DNA from: REBR01 sp033721915
Lineage (GTDB): Bacteria; Pseudomonadota; Gammaproteobacteria; Pseudomonadales; Oleiphilaceae
Length of the DNA: 64,000 nucleotides
Assembly (NCBI GenBank): GCA_033721915.1
Contig: JAWWAC010000006.1
Location: 1 to 64,000, forward strand
Direction: 5' to 3'
The notes beneath the pieces are model-generated. The model had not been told where the DNA came from. It saw only the letters and a list, made by a program, of their open reading frames with translations, and did not search any database. Position numbers and translations under genes: made by a program. This document shows positions 7,403 to 14,816 of this stretch, piece after piece. Each line of letters opens with the position of its first letter. The stretch's first letter is position 1.

Positions 7403-8776
7403 ATGCATATTCATATTCTGGGAATCTGTGGCACCTTTATGGGCAGCCTGGCGGTGATCGCCCGTGAGCTGGGCCATGAGGTGACCGGCTCCGACCAGCA
7501 GGTGTACCCCCCCATGAGCACCCAGCTGGAGGCGGCGGGCATCCGGCTCCATGAGGGCTATGACAAGTCGGCACTGAAGCCGGCGCCGGACCTGGTGATT
7601 GTGGGCAACGCCCTGTCACGGGGCAATGAGGCGGTGGAGTACATGCTCAACCGTCGCATCCCCTACACCTCCGGCCCCGAGTGGCTGGCCCGTGAGGTGC
7701 TCCAGCACCGCTGGGTGCTGGCGGTGGCGGGCACCCACGGCAAGACCACCACCACCGCCATGCTGGTGCATATACTGGAGCAGGTGGGCTTCGAGGCGGG
7801 TTACCTGATCGGCGGTGTGCCACAGGATCTGCCGGTCTCCGCCCGTCTGGGGACGGGGGATTTCTTTGTCATCGAGGCGGACGAGTACGACAGCGCCTTT
7901 TTCGACAAACGCTCCAAGTTTGTCCACTACCGCCCTAATACCCTGATTCTCAATAACCTGGAATTCGACCACGCGGATATCTTCGACTCCATGACGGATA
8001 TCCAGCGCCAGTTCCACCACCTGGTGCGCACACTCCCCGCCACCGGCCTGATCATCCGCCCCGCCCGGGACCCGCACCTGGACGGGGCACTGGCACTGGG
8101 CTGCTGGTCGCCGACACAGACCACCGCCATTGGCGGCGAATCGGATCTGGCCCCCTGGCGGGCCGAGCTGATGGCCCAGGACGGCAGCGACTTCATGGTG
8201 CTGCGCAACAACCAGCCGGTGGCGCGACTGACCTGGCAGCACACCGGGCTGCACAATGTGCGCAACGCCATGGCGGCCATTGCTGCGGCGCGCCATGTGG
8301 GCATTACCCCGGACCACAGCATTGCCGCGCTCAAGCACTTCAAGGGTGTGAAGCGGCGCATGGAGCTGCTGGCGGACGTCAAGGGCCTGCGTGTCTACGA
8401 CGACTTTGCCCATCACCCCACGGCCATTGCCTCCACCCTCAACGGGCTGCGTGAGCAGGTGGGGGATGAGCCCATCATGGCCCTGATCGAGCCACGCTCC
8501 AACACCATGAAGCTGGGTGTGCACCAGGAAACCCTGCTGGCCAGCACGGGGGAGGCCAACCGGGTGCTCTGGGCCAACTTCGAGCAACTGGACTGGGTGC
8601 CTGAGCTGCTCAGTGGTGCCGATGCCCGCCACAGTGTCCATGACACGGTGGAGGGGATGGTGCTGGCCGCCTGCGACAGGCTGCCCAGGCCCTGCCATAT
8701 CGTACTCATGAGCAACGGCAGCTTCGGCGGTATCCACACTCGCCTGATCAACCATTTGGAGACCTGCTTTGACTGA
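7403..8776 (+). CDS. mpl: UDP-N-acetylmuramate:tripeptide ligase Mpl
   Basis: A 457-aa Mur-ligase-family enzyme that re-attaches recycled L-Ala-gamma-D-Glu-meso-DAP to UDP-MurNAc in the cytoplasm, thus recycling cell wall. The N-terminal segment MHIHILGICGTFMGSLA is diagnostic of Mpl. The ATP-binding loop GTHGKTTTT starts at Gly110, and the Mur C-terminal motifs YDDFAHHPTA and EPRSNTMKLG are present. An in-frame TTG at 7394 lies upstream, but the ATG at 7403 aligns with the start of known Mpl proteins. The 3' end overlaps ubiX by 8 bases. Confidence 0.94.
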   Translation: MHIHILGICGTFMGSLAVIARELGHEVTGSDQQVYPPMSTQLEAAGIRLHEGYDKSALKPAPDLVIVGNALSRGNEAVEYMLNRRIPYTSGPEWLAREVLQHRWVLAVAGTHGKTTTTAMLVHILEQVGFEAGYLIGGVPQDLPVSARLGTGDFFVIEADEYDSAFFDKRSKFVHYRPNTLILNNLEFDHADIFDSMTDIQRQFHHLVRTLPATGLIIRPARDPHLDGALALGCWSPTQTTAIGGESDLAPWRAELMAQDGSDFMVLRNNQPVARLTWQHTGLHNVRNAMAAIAAARHVGITPDHSIAALKHFKGVKRRMELLADVKGLRVYDDFAHHPTAIASTLNGLREQVGDEPIMALIEPRSNTMKLGVHQETLLASTGEANRVLWANFEQLDWVPELLSGADARHSVHDTVEGMVLAACDRLPRPCHIVLMSNGSFGGIHTRLINHLETCFD

Positions 8777-9428
8777 CTCCCAGCCACGCACCATCAATCT
8801 GGCCATGACCGGCGCCTCCGGGGCCCCCTACGGTCTGAGGCTGCTGGAGCAGTTGCTGGCCAGCGGCTGTCGCGTGCACCTGATGATCTCAAAGGCCGCC
8901 CAGATCGTGATGGCCACGGAGACGGAGCTGAAGCTCCCTGGTGCGGTGGCGTCCATGGAGCGCTACCTGGCGGACCACTTCCGCAGTGCGCCGGGCCAGC
9001 TTCTGGTGTTTGGCCGTGAAGACTGGTTTGCGCCCCCCGCCTCCGGTTCCGGCAGCCGCGCGCCTCTGGTGATCTGCCCCTGCAGCACCGGCACCCTTTC
9101 GGCCCTGGCCACCGGTGCCAGCAATAACCTGATCGAGCGGGCCGGTGATGTAGCCCTGAAAGAGGGCCGGCAGCTGATACTGGTGCCCCGCGAGGCGCCG
9201 TATTCCGAGGTGCACCTGGAGAACATGCTCAAGCTGCGCCGCATGGGGGCCACCATCATGCCCGCCAGCCCGGGTTTTTATCACCACCCCCGTGAGATCG
9301 GCGATCTGGTGGATTTTGTGGTGGCCCGTCTGCTGGATCACCTGGACGTGCCACAGACGTTGATGACCCGGTGGGGGGAAGAGCGGGTGGCGCGCAAGCG
9401 GGAAAAGGGCAGCGACCCGGAATCCTGA
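8769..9428 (+). CDS. ubiX: Flavin prenyltransferase UbiX
   Basis: A 219-aa flavoprotein that prenylates reduced FMN with dimethylallyl phosphate to make the cofactor of the UbiD decarboxylase in ubiquinone synthesis. The FMN-binding N-terminus MTGASGAPYGLRLLE and the conserved APYSEVHLENM and PASPGFYHHP segments identify it. The chosen start is TTG at 8769, overlapping the end of mpl, because GGAG at 8758-8761 sits seven bases upstream. The next ATG (8802) would delete residues before the flavin motif. Mpl-ubiX adjacency occurs in other gammaproteobacteria. Confidence 0.92.
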   Translation: MTDSQPRTINLAMTGASGAPYGLRLLEQLLASGCRVHLMISKAAQIVMATETELKLPGAVASMERYLADHFRSAPGQLLVFGREDWFAPPASGSGSRAPLVICPCSTGTLSALATGASNNLIERAGDVALKEGRQLILVPREAPYSEVHLENMLKLRRMGATIMPASPGFYHHPREIGDLVDFVVARLLDHLDVPQTLMTRWGEERVARKREKGSDPES

Positions 9429-9469
9429 ACCCCGGACAGTCCCGAATTCAGTCCCAGAAGGAGTGACCA

Positions 9470-10243
9470 TTGACGGAAATCGACTGGCAGACCACCCGCG
9501 CCGCGGTGTATCGCGGGCAGCGGCAGACGCTGCGCCCGGTACGCCGCCTGGACCCCATCGGCTGGGACCAGCTGCAGGGCATCGGACCCCAGAAGGCCGC
9601 GGTGGCGGAGAACACCGAAAGGTTCCTGTCCGGCAAGCCGGCCAACCACTGCCTGCTGTGGGGGGCTCGCGGCACCGGCAAGTCCTCACTGGTCAAGGCC
9701 ATGCTGAACCGCTACGCCCCCCAGGGGCTGCGGCTGATCGAGGTGGACCGGGACGACCTGGTGCAGCTGCCAGAGATTGTGGATGCCCTGGAAGGGTTGC
9801 CGCAGCGGTTTGTGGTCTATTGCGACGACCTGGCCTTCTCCGCCGGTGAGTCCGGCTACCGGGCCCTGAAGAGCGTGCTGGAGGGCTCCATCGAGCTGCC
9901 TCCGGAGAATGTGCTGGTCATGGCCACCTCCAACCGTCGCCACCTGCTGCCGGAGAGCATGGCGGACAACCGCAACAGCGACAGGGTGGACGGTGAGATT
10001 CACCCGGCGGAGGCCATCGAGGAGCAGGTCTCACTCTCGGACCGCTTTGGCCTCTGGCTGTCTTTCTATCCCTTCCGCCAGAACACCTATCTGCAGGCGG
10101 TGGATGCCCTGTTCCCCGGGGTGGCGGATCGCCAGGCCCTGCACAGGGCGGCGCTGCAGTTTGCGCTGGCCCGTGGCGGTCGCAGCGGCCGCACGGCGCA
10201 GCAGTTCTACCGCCATTACGCCGGCCTTGAGCGGGAGTCTTAG
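9470..10243 (+). CDS. DUF815-family AAA+ ATPase
   Basis: A 257-aa AAA+-like ATPase of the DUF815 family. The Walker A motif GARGTGKSS lies near residue 66, and the DDLAFS segment near 123 is the probable Walker B region. The ATSNRRHLLPE sensor-like segment typical of the family is also present. No membrane segment or signal peptide is seen. The biochemical role is unknown. Translation starts at TTG 9470, six bases after a strong AAGGAG; there is no suitable ATG nearby. It lies 41 bp after ubiX, so it may be the last gene of the mpl-ubiX unit. Confidence 0.85.
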   Translation: MTEIDWQTTRAAVYRGQRQTLRPVRRLDPIGWDQLQGIGPQKAAVAENTERFLSGKPANHCLLWGARGTGKSSLVKAMLNRYAPQGLRLIEVDRDDLVQLPEIVDALEGLPQRFVVYCDDLAFSAGESGYRALKSVLEGSIELPPENVLVMATSNRRHLLPESMADNRNSDRVDGEIHPAEAIEEQVSLSDRFGLWLSFYPFRQNTYLQAVDALFPGVADRQALHRAALQFALARGGRSGRTAQQFYRHYAGLERES

Positions 10244-10252
10244 TCCGCCGGA

Positions 10253-10636
10253 CTAGCTGCCCGCTTTGTCGCCCCAGGCAATGGTGACGGTTTTCTTGCC
10301 CCATTCACGGGCGGCTTCGACATCGTTGCCCATGTAGATGTCGATCTTGTTCTCCCAGCGCTTGTTCATCTTGTCCCGGACAATGTAGGTGCCTTCAAGC
10401 CCCTCAATGGTCACCTCGGTGCCATGAGTCAGCCCCGCCTCAATCAGATCCCGTGACACGGCAATGGCCTTCATGCCGGGCTTGAGGGTGTCCCCCCAGG
10501 CGGTCAGCGTCGGATCGCCGTCCTTGGTCTGGGCATTAACGGAATTGTAGGCGGAGGCGGTGACCTCCCTTGGGTTGCCACCGCTGCAGCCGGCCAGGAG
10601 CAAAGTCATGAGGGTTGCTGTCAGAAACACGCGCAT
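10253..10636 (-). CDS. 3D-domain lipoprotein
   Basis: A 127-aa predicted lipoprotein: the signal peptide MRVFLTATLMTLLLAGC ends in a lipobox with Cys17 lipidated. The mature part is a single 3D domain, named for three conserved Asp, seen in VSRDLIEAGL, YIVRDKMNKRW and KIDIYMGND. The same domain forms part of the MltA catalytic core and of resuscitation-type proteins, so a role in cell-wall metabolism is plausible but unproven. It converges on the DUF815 gene with only 9 bp between the stops. The frame stays open far upstream, but the ATG at 10636 is the one that begins a proper signal peptide. Confidence 0.8.
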   Translation of the reverse strand: MRVFLTATLMTLLLAGCSGGNPREVTASAYNSVNAQTKDGDPTLTAWGDTLKPGMKAIAVSRDLIEAGLTHGTEVTIEGLEGTYIVRDKMNKRWENKIDIYMGNDVEAAREWGKKTVTIAWGDKAGS

Positions 10637-10849
10637 AATGAACCCATGGTTTTGTTGAATGTGTTGCCACTTACGTCCCTGATCCTGGAATGGATGCCCG
10701 AACCAGCAATGGACCGGCAGCCGGGGCGTCCTGGCCAAGTGTTTTGGCCAAGGCATTTGATGGTTTTGGTCATTGTGGGAAATGCGGTGGCGGCCGAGAC
10801 TGACGGCTTGATTCCACACCCCCGTTTGGCCCTTTTCTGGAGTAACATC

Positions 10850-11989
10850 ATGCTGCCTCGCCCCCTTTTCGACAGTGACCTTGTCCAGTTCCGCGACACC
10901 GTCAACCGCTTTCTCACCACCGAAGCCGTGCCTCACCACGAGCAGTGGGAGAAGGACGGCCAGGTCAGCCGTGAGATCTGGCGCAAGGCCGGTGAGCTGG
11001 GCATGCTCTGTGCCCCGGTGGCCGAGGAATACGGCGGCGCCGGCGTGGACTTCCGCTACAGCACCGTGGTGGTGGAAGAGGCCGGCCGTCTGGGGCTGTC
11101 CGGGCTGGGCTTCTTTCTCCACTCGGACATTGTCGCCCCTTACATCGTCAATTACGGCACCGAGGAGCAGAAAAAGAAGTACCTGCCGAAAATGGCCAGC
11201 GGCGAGATGATCAGCGCCATTGCCATGACCGAACCCGGCGCCGGCTCCGACCTGCAGGGCGTCAAGACCACCGCCGTGAGAGAAGGAGACCACTACATCC
11301 TCAACGGCTCCAAGACCTTTATCACCAATGGCCAGATGTCGGACCTGGTGATTGTGGTGGCCAAGACCGACAGCAAGGCCGGCGCCAAGGGCATCAGCCT
11401 GTTCCTGGTGGAGAGCGCCTGGGAAGGGTTCTCCAAGGGCAAGAATCTCAACAAGATCGGCATGAAGGCCCAGGACACCTCTGAGCTGTTTTTCCAGGAT
11501 GTGAAGGTGCCCGCCGAGAACCTGCTCGGTTCCGCAGAAGGCCAGGGCTTTGTCCAGCTGATGCAGGAGCTGCCACAGGAGCGTCTGCTGGTGGGGCTGG
11601 TGGCCATGGCCTCCTGTGAGGGCGCCTTCCAGTGGACACTGGATTACGTGAAAGAGCGCAAGGCCTTTGGCAAGAACCTGCTGGGCTTCCAGAACACCCG
11701 CTTCAAGATGGCGGAAATGAAAGCCAAGATCACCGCAGGGCGTGCCTTCACGGACCGCTGCCTGGAAATGCACCTGGAGAAGAAGCTGGATATCCCCACG
11801 GCGGCCATGCTCAAGCAGTGGTCCTCGGATCTGCAGTGCGAGGTGATGGACGAGTGCCTGCAGCTGTTCGGCGGCTATGGCTACATGTGGGAATACCCCA
11901 TTGCCAGGGCCTGGGCCGACGCCCGTGTGCAGCGCATCTACGCCGGCACCAACGAGATCATGAAGGAAATCGTGGCCCGCTCACTCTGA
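10850..11989 (+). CDS. Long-chain acyl-CoA dehydrogenase (LCAD-like)
   Basis: A 379-aa FAD-dependent acyl-CoA dehydrogenase that introduces the trans-2 double bond in the first step of beta-oxidation. The flavin/substrate segments TEPGAGSDL and KTFITNGQ are present. The usual YEGT glutamate is replaced (IYAGTNEIMKE). The catalytic base is instead expected in QELPQERLLV, as in animal LCAD and isovaleryl-CoA dehydrogenase; the C-terminal half (GGYGYMWEYPIA) closely resembles LCAD. GGAG at 10838-10841 sets the ATG at 10850. The gene appears monocistronic. Confidence 0.9.
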   Translation: MLPRPLFDSDLVQFRDTVNRFLTTEAVPHHEQWEKDGQVSREIWRKAGELGMLCAPVAEEYGGAGVDFRYSTVVVEEAGRLGLSGLGFFLHSDIVAPYIVNYGTEEQKKKYLPKMASGEMISAIAMTEPGAGSDLQGVKTTAVREGDHYILNGSKTFITNGQMSDLVIVVAKTDSKAGAKGISLFLVESAWEGFSKGKNLNKIGMKAQDTSELFFQDVKVPAENLLGSAEGQGFVQLMQELPQERLLVGLVAMASCEGAFQWTLDYVKERKAFGKNLLGFQNTRFKMAEMKAKITAGRAFTDRCLEMHLEKKLDIPTAAMLKQWSSDLQCEVMDECLQLFGGYGYMWEYPIARAWADARVQRIYAGTNEIMKEIVARSL

Positions 11990-12363
11990 TGGCCGGCGGC
12001 ACGGCCCCCCCTCCGGGTCGTGCCGCTCTGCGTTTCCGTCTTCCCTTTCTGCGCCCGAACGCCTTTCTGCTCCCTGCTTGTGAAACGCCTCCCCATGGTC
12101 AGACCACGGGACCCGTCACCACGGGCTTCGTTGACCGAAATGCCAATCCGGTCAAGGTAGTGTCCCCCGCCATGACTTAGAGTCTGGCGTTGAGGTGCCC
12201 TGTGTCTCCAGTCGAGACAGGGCGCCTCATCCATTGGCAGATCCTGACGGGAAGACTAGGGATGGCAGACAGGGGTTGGCGGGCAATGATGGCAAGTCAG
12301 TGGCTCAGCGGTAAAAACGGCAGCCGGAACCGGTCTCCGGTCCTGCACCGGGGAGAGCGTGGC
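11990..12363. other. Intergenic region with a hairpin
   Basis: This 374-bp stretch between the acyl-CoA dehydrogenase and the large lipoprotein has no convincing gene. A hairpin lies at 12192-12228: GAGGTGCCCTGTGTCTC pairs with GAGACAGGGCGCCTC apart from one G-T pair and a 2-base bulge. It may terminate the upstream gene, although no T-run follows. The frame of the downstream lipoprotein is open back to 12190, but those codons do not make a plausible signal peptide. Confidence 0.45.
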
Positions 12364-14349
12364 TTGAGCCGCAGGCGCCAGGGCAGTGCTGGCGCGGGCC
12401 AGGCGGCACTGGCGTTGCTGCTGGCCCTGGCGGGCTGCCATGACCACCAGGAGTCCACCGGGTTCGGAGTGGACCAGCGGGATCTGACCGTGCCCATCCA
12501 GAACCAGGACCCGCAGGTGTACCGTGGCCGCGTACTCAACGGCAACCTGCAGGATGCCGTGGTCTGGCTGGACCTGGAGGAGGACGGCGCCCTCAGCCAG
12601 GGGGACCCCTGGGCAATGAGCAACAGCGAAGGAGAGTTCGAGCTGGATATCAGCGGGCTGCAGCGGGACCCGGCCGAGGCCCGGGACCTGGACCCGCGGG
12701 ACTTCCCGCTGATGGCGGTGGCCGTGCCCGGCCTGACGGTGGACCACCACAGCGGCGAGGCCATCGACCGGGCCTTTTTCCTGCTGGCGCCACCGGACCG
12801 GGTGCTGATCAGCCCCTTCAGCACCCTGGTGGAAATTCGCCGCCGCCTGTCCTTTATACCGAAGCCCTCCAGCGCCAGTGAGGCGCTGGAAAAGTCCGGT
12901 GCGGATGTGCGTCGCCGCGTGGCCGTGGCGGAGGAGGAGATCAGCCTGCTGCAGGACTATCAGCTCAGCGACAGCCCCAGGGCCCCGTTCTACGCCGAGG
13001 CGTTGCGGCGCTTTTTCCAGGCCCAGGTGCCCGATGACATCAGCGATGCCGTGGAGGGGGGTGACCCGCCCGGGGTGAACGTGTTTTCACCACAGCAGAT
13101 GCGGGTGATCGGTTCACTGGGGCTGGACCAGATCGGCCGGATACTGGCGGAGGTGGATGCCCTGATCAATGCCATAGGGGTGGAGAGCTTTGTACTGCCA
13201 CCCCCGGGGGAGCTGGAGACTGTGGGCCCTCTGGATCCGGACCTGGAAGACCCGCTGCTGCTGCGCCGCCAGTCACTGCGACTGCCACGGGAGGGCGGTG
13301 CCCGCCTGGAGCTGGGCAAGGATGAGGGGCACCTGGCGGCGCTGGTGACCCCGGAGTACGACACCGCCACAAGGGTGCGGCGGCTGGATGTCAGGGGCGC
13401 CTCAAGGCATTCAGCGGGGGTGCTGGGGCCACTGATGGAGCAGGGGGGCCGCATCGCCGACCTGGGTCGCCAGCCCTGGCTGGACCTGTCACTGGTTCCC
13501 GTGGCGGAGGAGGGCAGTGAAGCCGACTCCCTGCCGTTGCTGGAACAGTTCCTGGATGAGGCCACGGCGCCGGACGGTGGCATACCCTGGGAGGACTTCC
13601 GGGTGGATCTGGATTCGGCGCTGCTGAATGAGGCCACTGGTGAGCGGGATGGTCTGGCCGACCGTCACTACCGCCGCCCCGACGGGGAGGCGAGCCTGGA
13701 CGATCAGGGCCGGCTGCGCCGCCTTGAGCGGATCCTTCCCCAGGAGGGCGACGGCCAGTCGCGGGAGCTGCTCTGGCAGGTGGATTACGACAGCGACACC
13801 CTGGCCCCGCTGCAGAGCCTCAACTGGCCCGTGGCGCTGGCGGATCAGGGGATGCTGTCCGTGACCGTCGGTGAGGTGGTGCATTTCGACCAGCTGGAGG
13901 GCTGTGAAAACCCGGAAAACCCGGACCGGCCCCTTGTGGTCAACGCCCGCCAGAGGCTGACCCTGTCCACGGAAGAGCCGGCCATAAGCGGCACTCTGAC
14001 CCGTTACGGCCACCTCCGTGACGCCCCTTTTGGTGAGGTGCCCGCCTTCCGGGTGCTGCTGGAGGAGTTTGTCCTGGACAATAACGGGAACCACAACGGC
14101 AACGAGCGCCGTGAACTGGCCTATTTTGACGACGACAACGGGCTGCTCAGTGAGCGTCAGCCGGATCTGCTGGCCTCGGTGCGGGGCTTTCTGGACAGGG
14201 CCCCGGTCAGGGACGACCGCTTTTGTGGCGGCGATGGTGACGGTAATGGAGCCCGCATTCTCGAGAGTGAGGACCTGGACTGGCTGCTGCAGTTTGACTA
14301 CCTGCGCTTCTCGGATTACCTGGAGCAGTCCGGCTCTTTCAACCGATGA
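12364..14349 (+). CDS. Large hypothetical surface lipoprotein
   Basis: With the TTG start at 12364 this is a 661-aa protein whose first 25 residues form a clean lipoprotein signal (RRR n-region, LLALAGC, Cys25). GGGGAGAG six bases upstream supports this start over the ATGs at 12262 and 12286, which would add a long non-signal extension. Residues about 53-100 resemble a carboxypeptidase-regulatory or SdrD-like beta-sandwich repeat (AVVWLDLEEDGALSQGDPW). Near the C-terminus there are two Asp/Asn/Gly-rich loops (DNNGNHNGN, DGDGNG) that could bind calcium. I do not recognise the full-length family. It is probably outer-membrane anchored. Confidence 0.7.
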   Translation: MSRRRQGSAGAGQAALALLLALAGCHDHQESTGFGVDQRDLTVPIQNQDPQVYRGRVLNGNLQDAVVWLDLEEDGALSQGDPWAMSNSEGEFELDISGLQRDPAEARDLDPRDFPLMAVAVPGLTVDHHSGEAIDRAFFLLAPPDRVLISPFSTLVEIRRRLSFIPKPSSASEALEKSGADVRRRVAVAEEEISLLQDYQLSDSPRAPFYAEALRRFFQAQVPDDISDAVEGGDPPGVNVFSPQQMRVIGSLGLDQIGRILAEVDALINAIGVESFVLPPPGELETVGPLDPDLEDPLLLRRQSLRLPREGGARLELGKDEGHLAALVTPEYDTATRVRRLDVRGASRHSAGVLGPLMEQGGRIADLGRQPWLDLSLVPVAEEGSEADSLPLLEQFLDEATAPDGGIPWEDFRVDLDSALLNEATGERDGLADRHYRRPDGEASLDDQGRLRRLERILPQEGDGQSRELLWQVDYDSDTLAPLQSLNWPVALADQGMLSVTVGEVVHFDQLEGCENPENPDRPLVVNARQRLTLSTEEPAISGTLTRYGHLRDAPFGEVPAFRVLLEEFVLDNNGNHNGNERRELAYFDDDNGLLSERQPDLLASVRGFLDRAPVRDDRFCGGDGDGNGARILESEDLDWLLQFDYLRFSDYLEQSGSFNR

Positions 14350-14379
14350 GTCTTTTCCGGCAGTAGCGATAAAAAGTTG

Positions 14380-14408
14380 TTGACAGGCCCCATGGGCGAC
14401 AGTAAAGT
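14380..14408 (+). promoter_or_regulatory. Sigma-70 promoter of tRNA-Leu
   Basis: A perfect -35 TTGACA at 14380-14385 is separated by 17 bp from a -10 TAAAGT at 14403-14408. A GC-rich stretch (ACGCCGC) follows, like the discriminators of stringently controlled stable-RNA promoters. The tRNA starts about 90 bp downstream. Confidence 0.75.
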
Positions 14409-14498
14409 ACGCCGCAAGTTGGGTCGACGGCCTGACGAACGCAGTAACGCTGAACAGCCTGGTCTGGTACCAGATCGAGTGAAAGCAGCGCACCTCGT

Positions 14499-14585
14499 GC
14501 CGAGGTGGCGGAATTGGTAGACGCGCTAGCTTCAGGTGCTAGTGTCCGAAAGGGCGTGGAGGTTCAAGTCCTCTCCTCGGCACCA
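14499..14585 (+). tRNA. tRNA-Leu (CAG)
   Basis: An 87-nt class II tRNA. The acceptor arms GCCGAGG and CCTCGGC pair and are followed by an encoded CCA end. The D-loop GGTAGAC, a long variable arm (GTGTCCGAAAGGGCGT) and the T-loop GGTTCAAGTCC are present. The anticodon stem-loop CTAGCTTCAGGTGCTAG carries CAG, reading leucine CUG, a heavily used codon in this genome segment. Confidence 0.97.
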
Positions 14586-14816
14586 TCTTCTAATCAGCCC
14601 GGTTAGCGGATGATCTCAGATTTCCCCTCGCAAGACATAATTTCCCTGTAAGCTGTTGTGTGCCCCTGGGCGTGTTTCCGGCGTCTGGCGAGAGTTCCGG
14701 CGAGCCGACAGAGCTCTCCACTTTGGTGCGAAACTATCCAGCCTCCCTGTGATGGCGTTATACTGCCCGCCTTCAAGACAATACATTACTCACGAACCTG
14801 GCCACAGGCGAACCGA

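Noticed and set aside
7616..8806. A long antisense frame opposite mpl
   Set aside because: It is the usual GC-rich shadow of a real coding gene, full of His/Gly/Gln, with no recognisable domain or ribosome-binding site.
10646..10849. An N-terminal extension of the LCAD-like dehydrogenase
   Set aside because: The extension lacks family similarity; GGAG eight bases before the ATG at 10850 and the family start support the shorter form.
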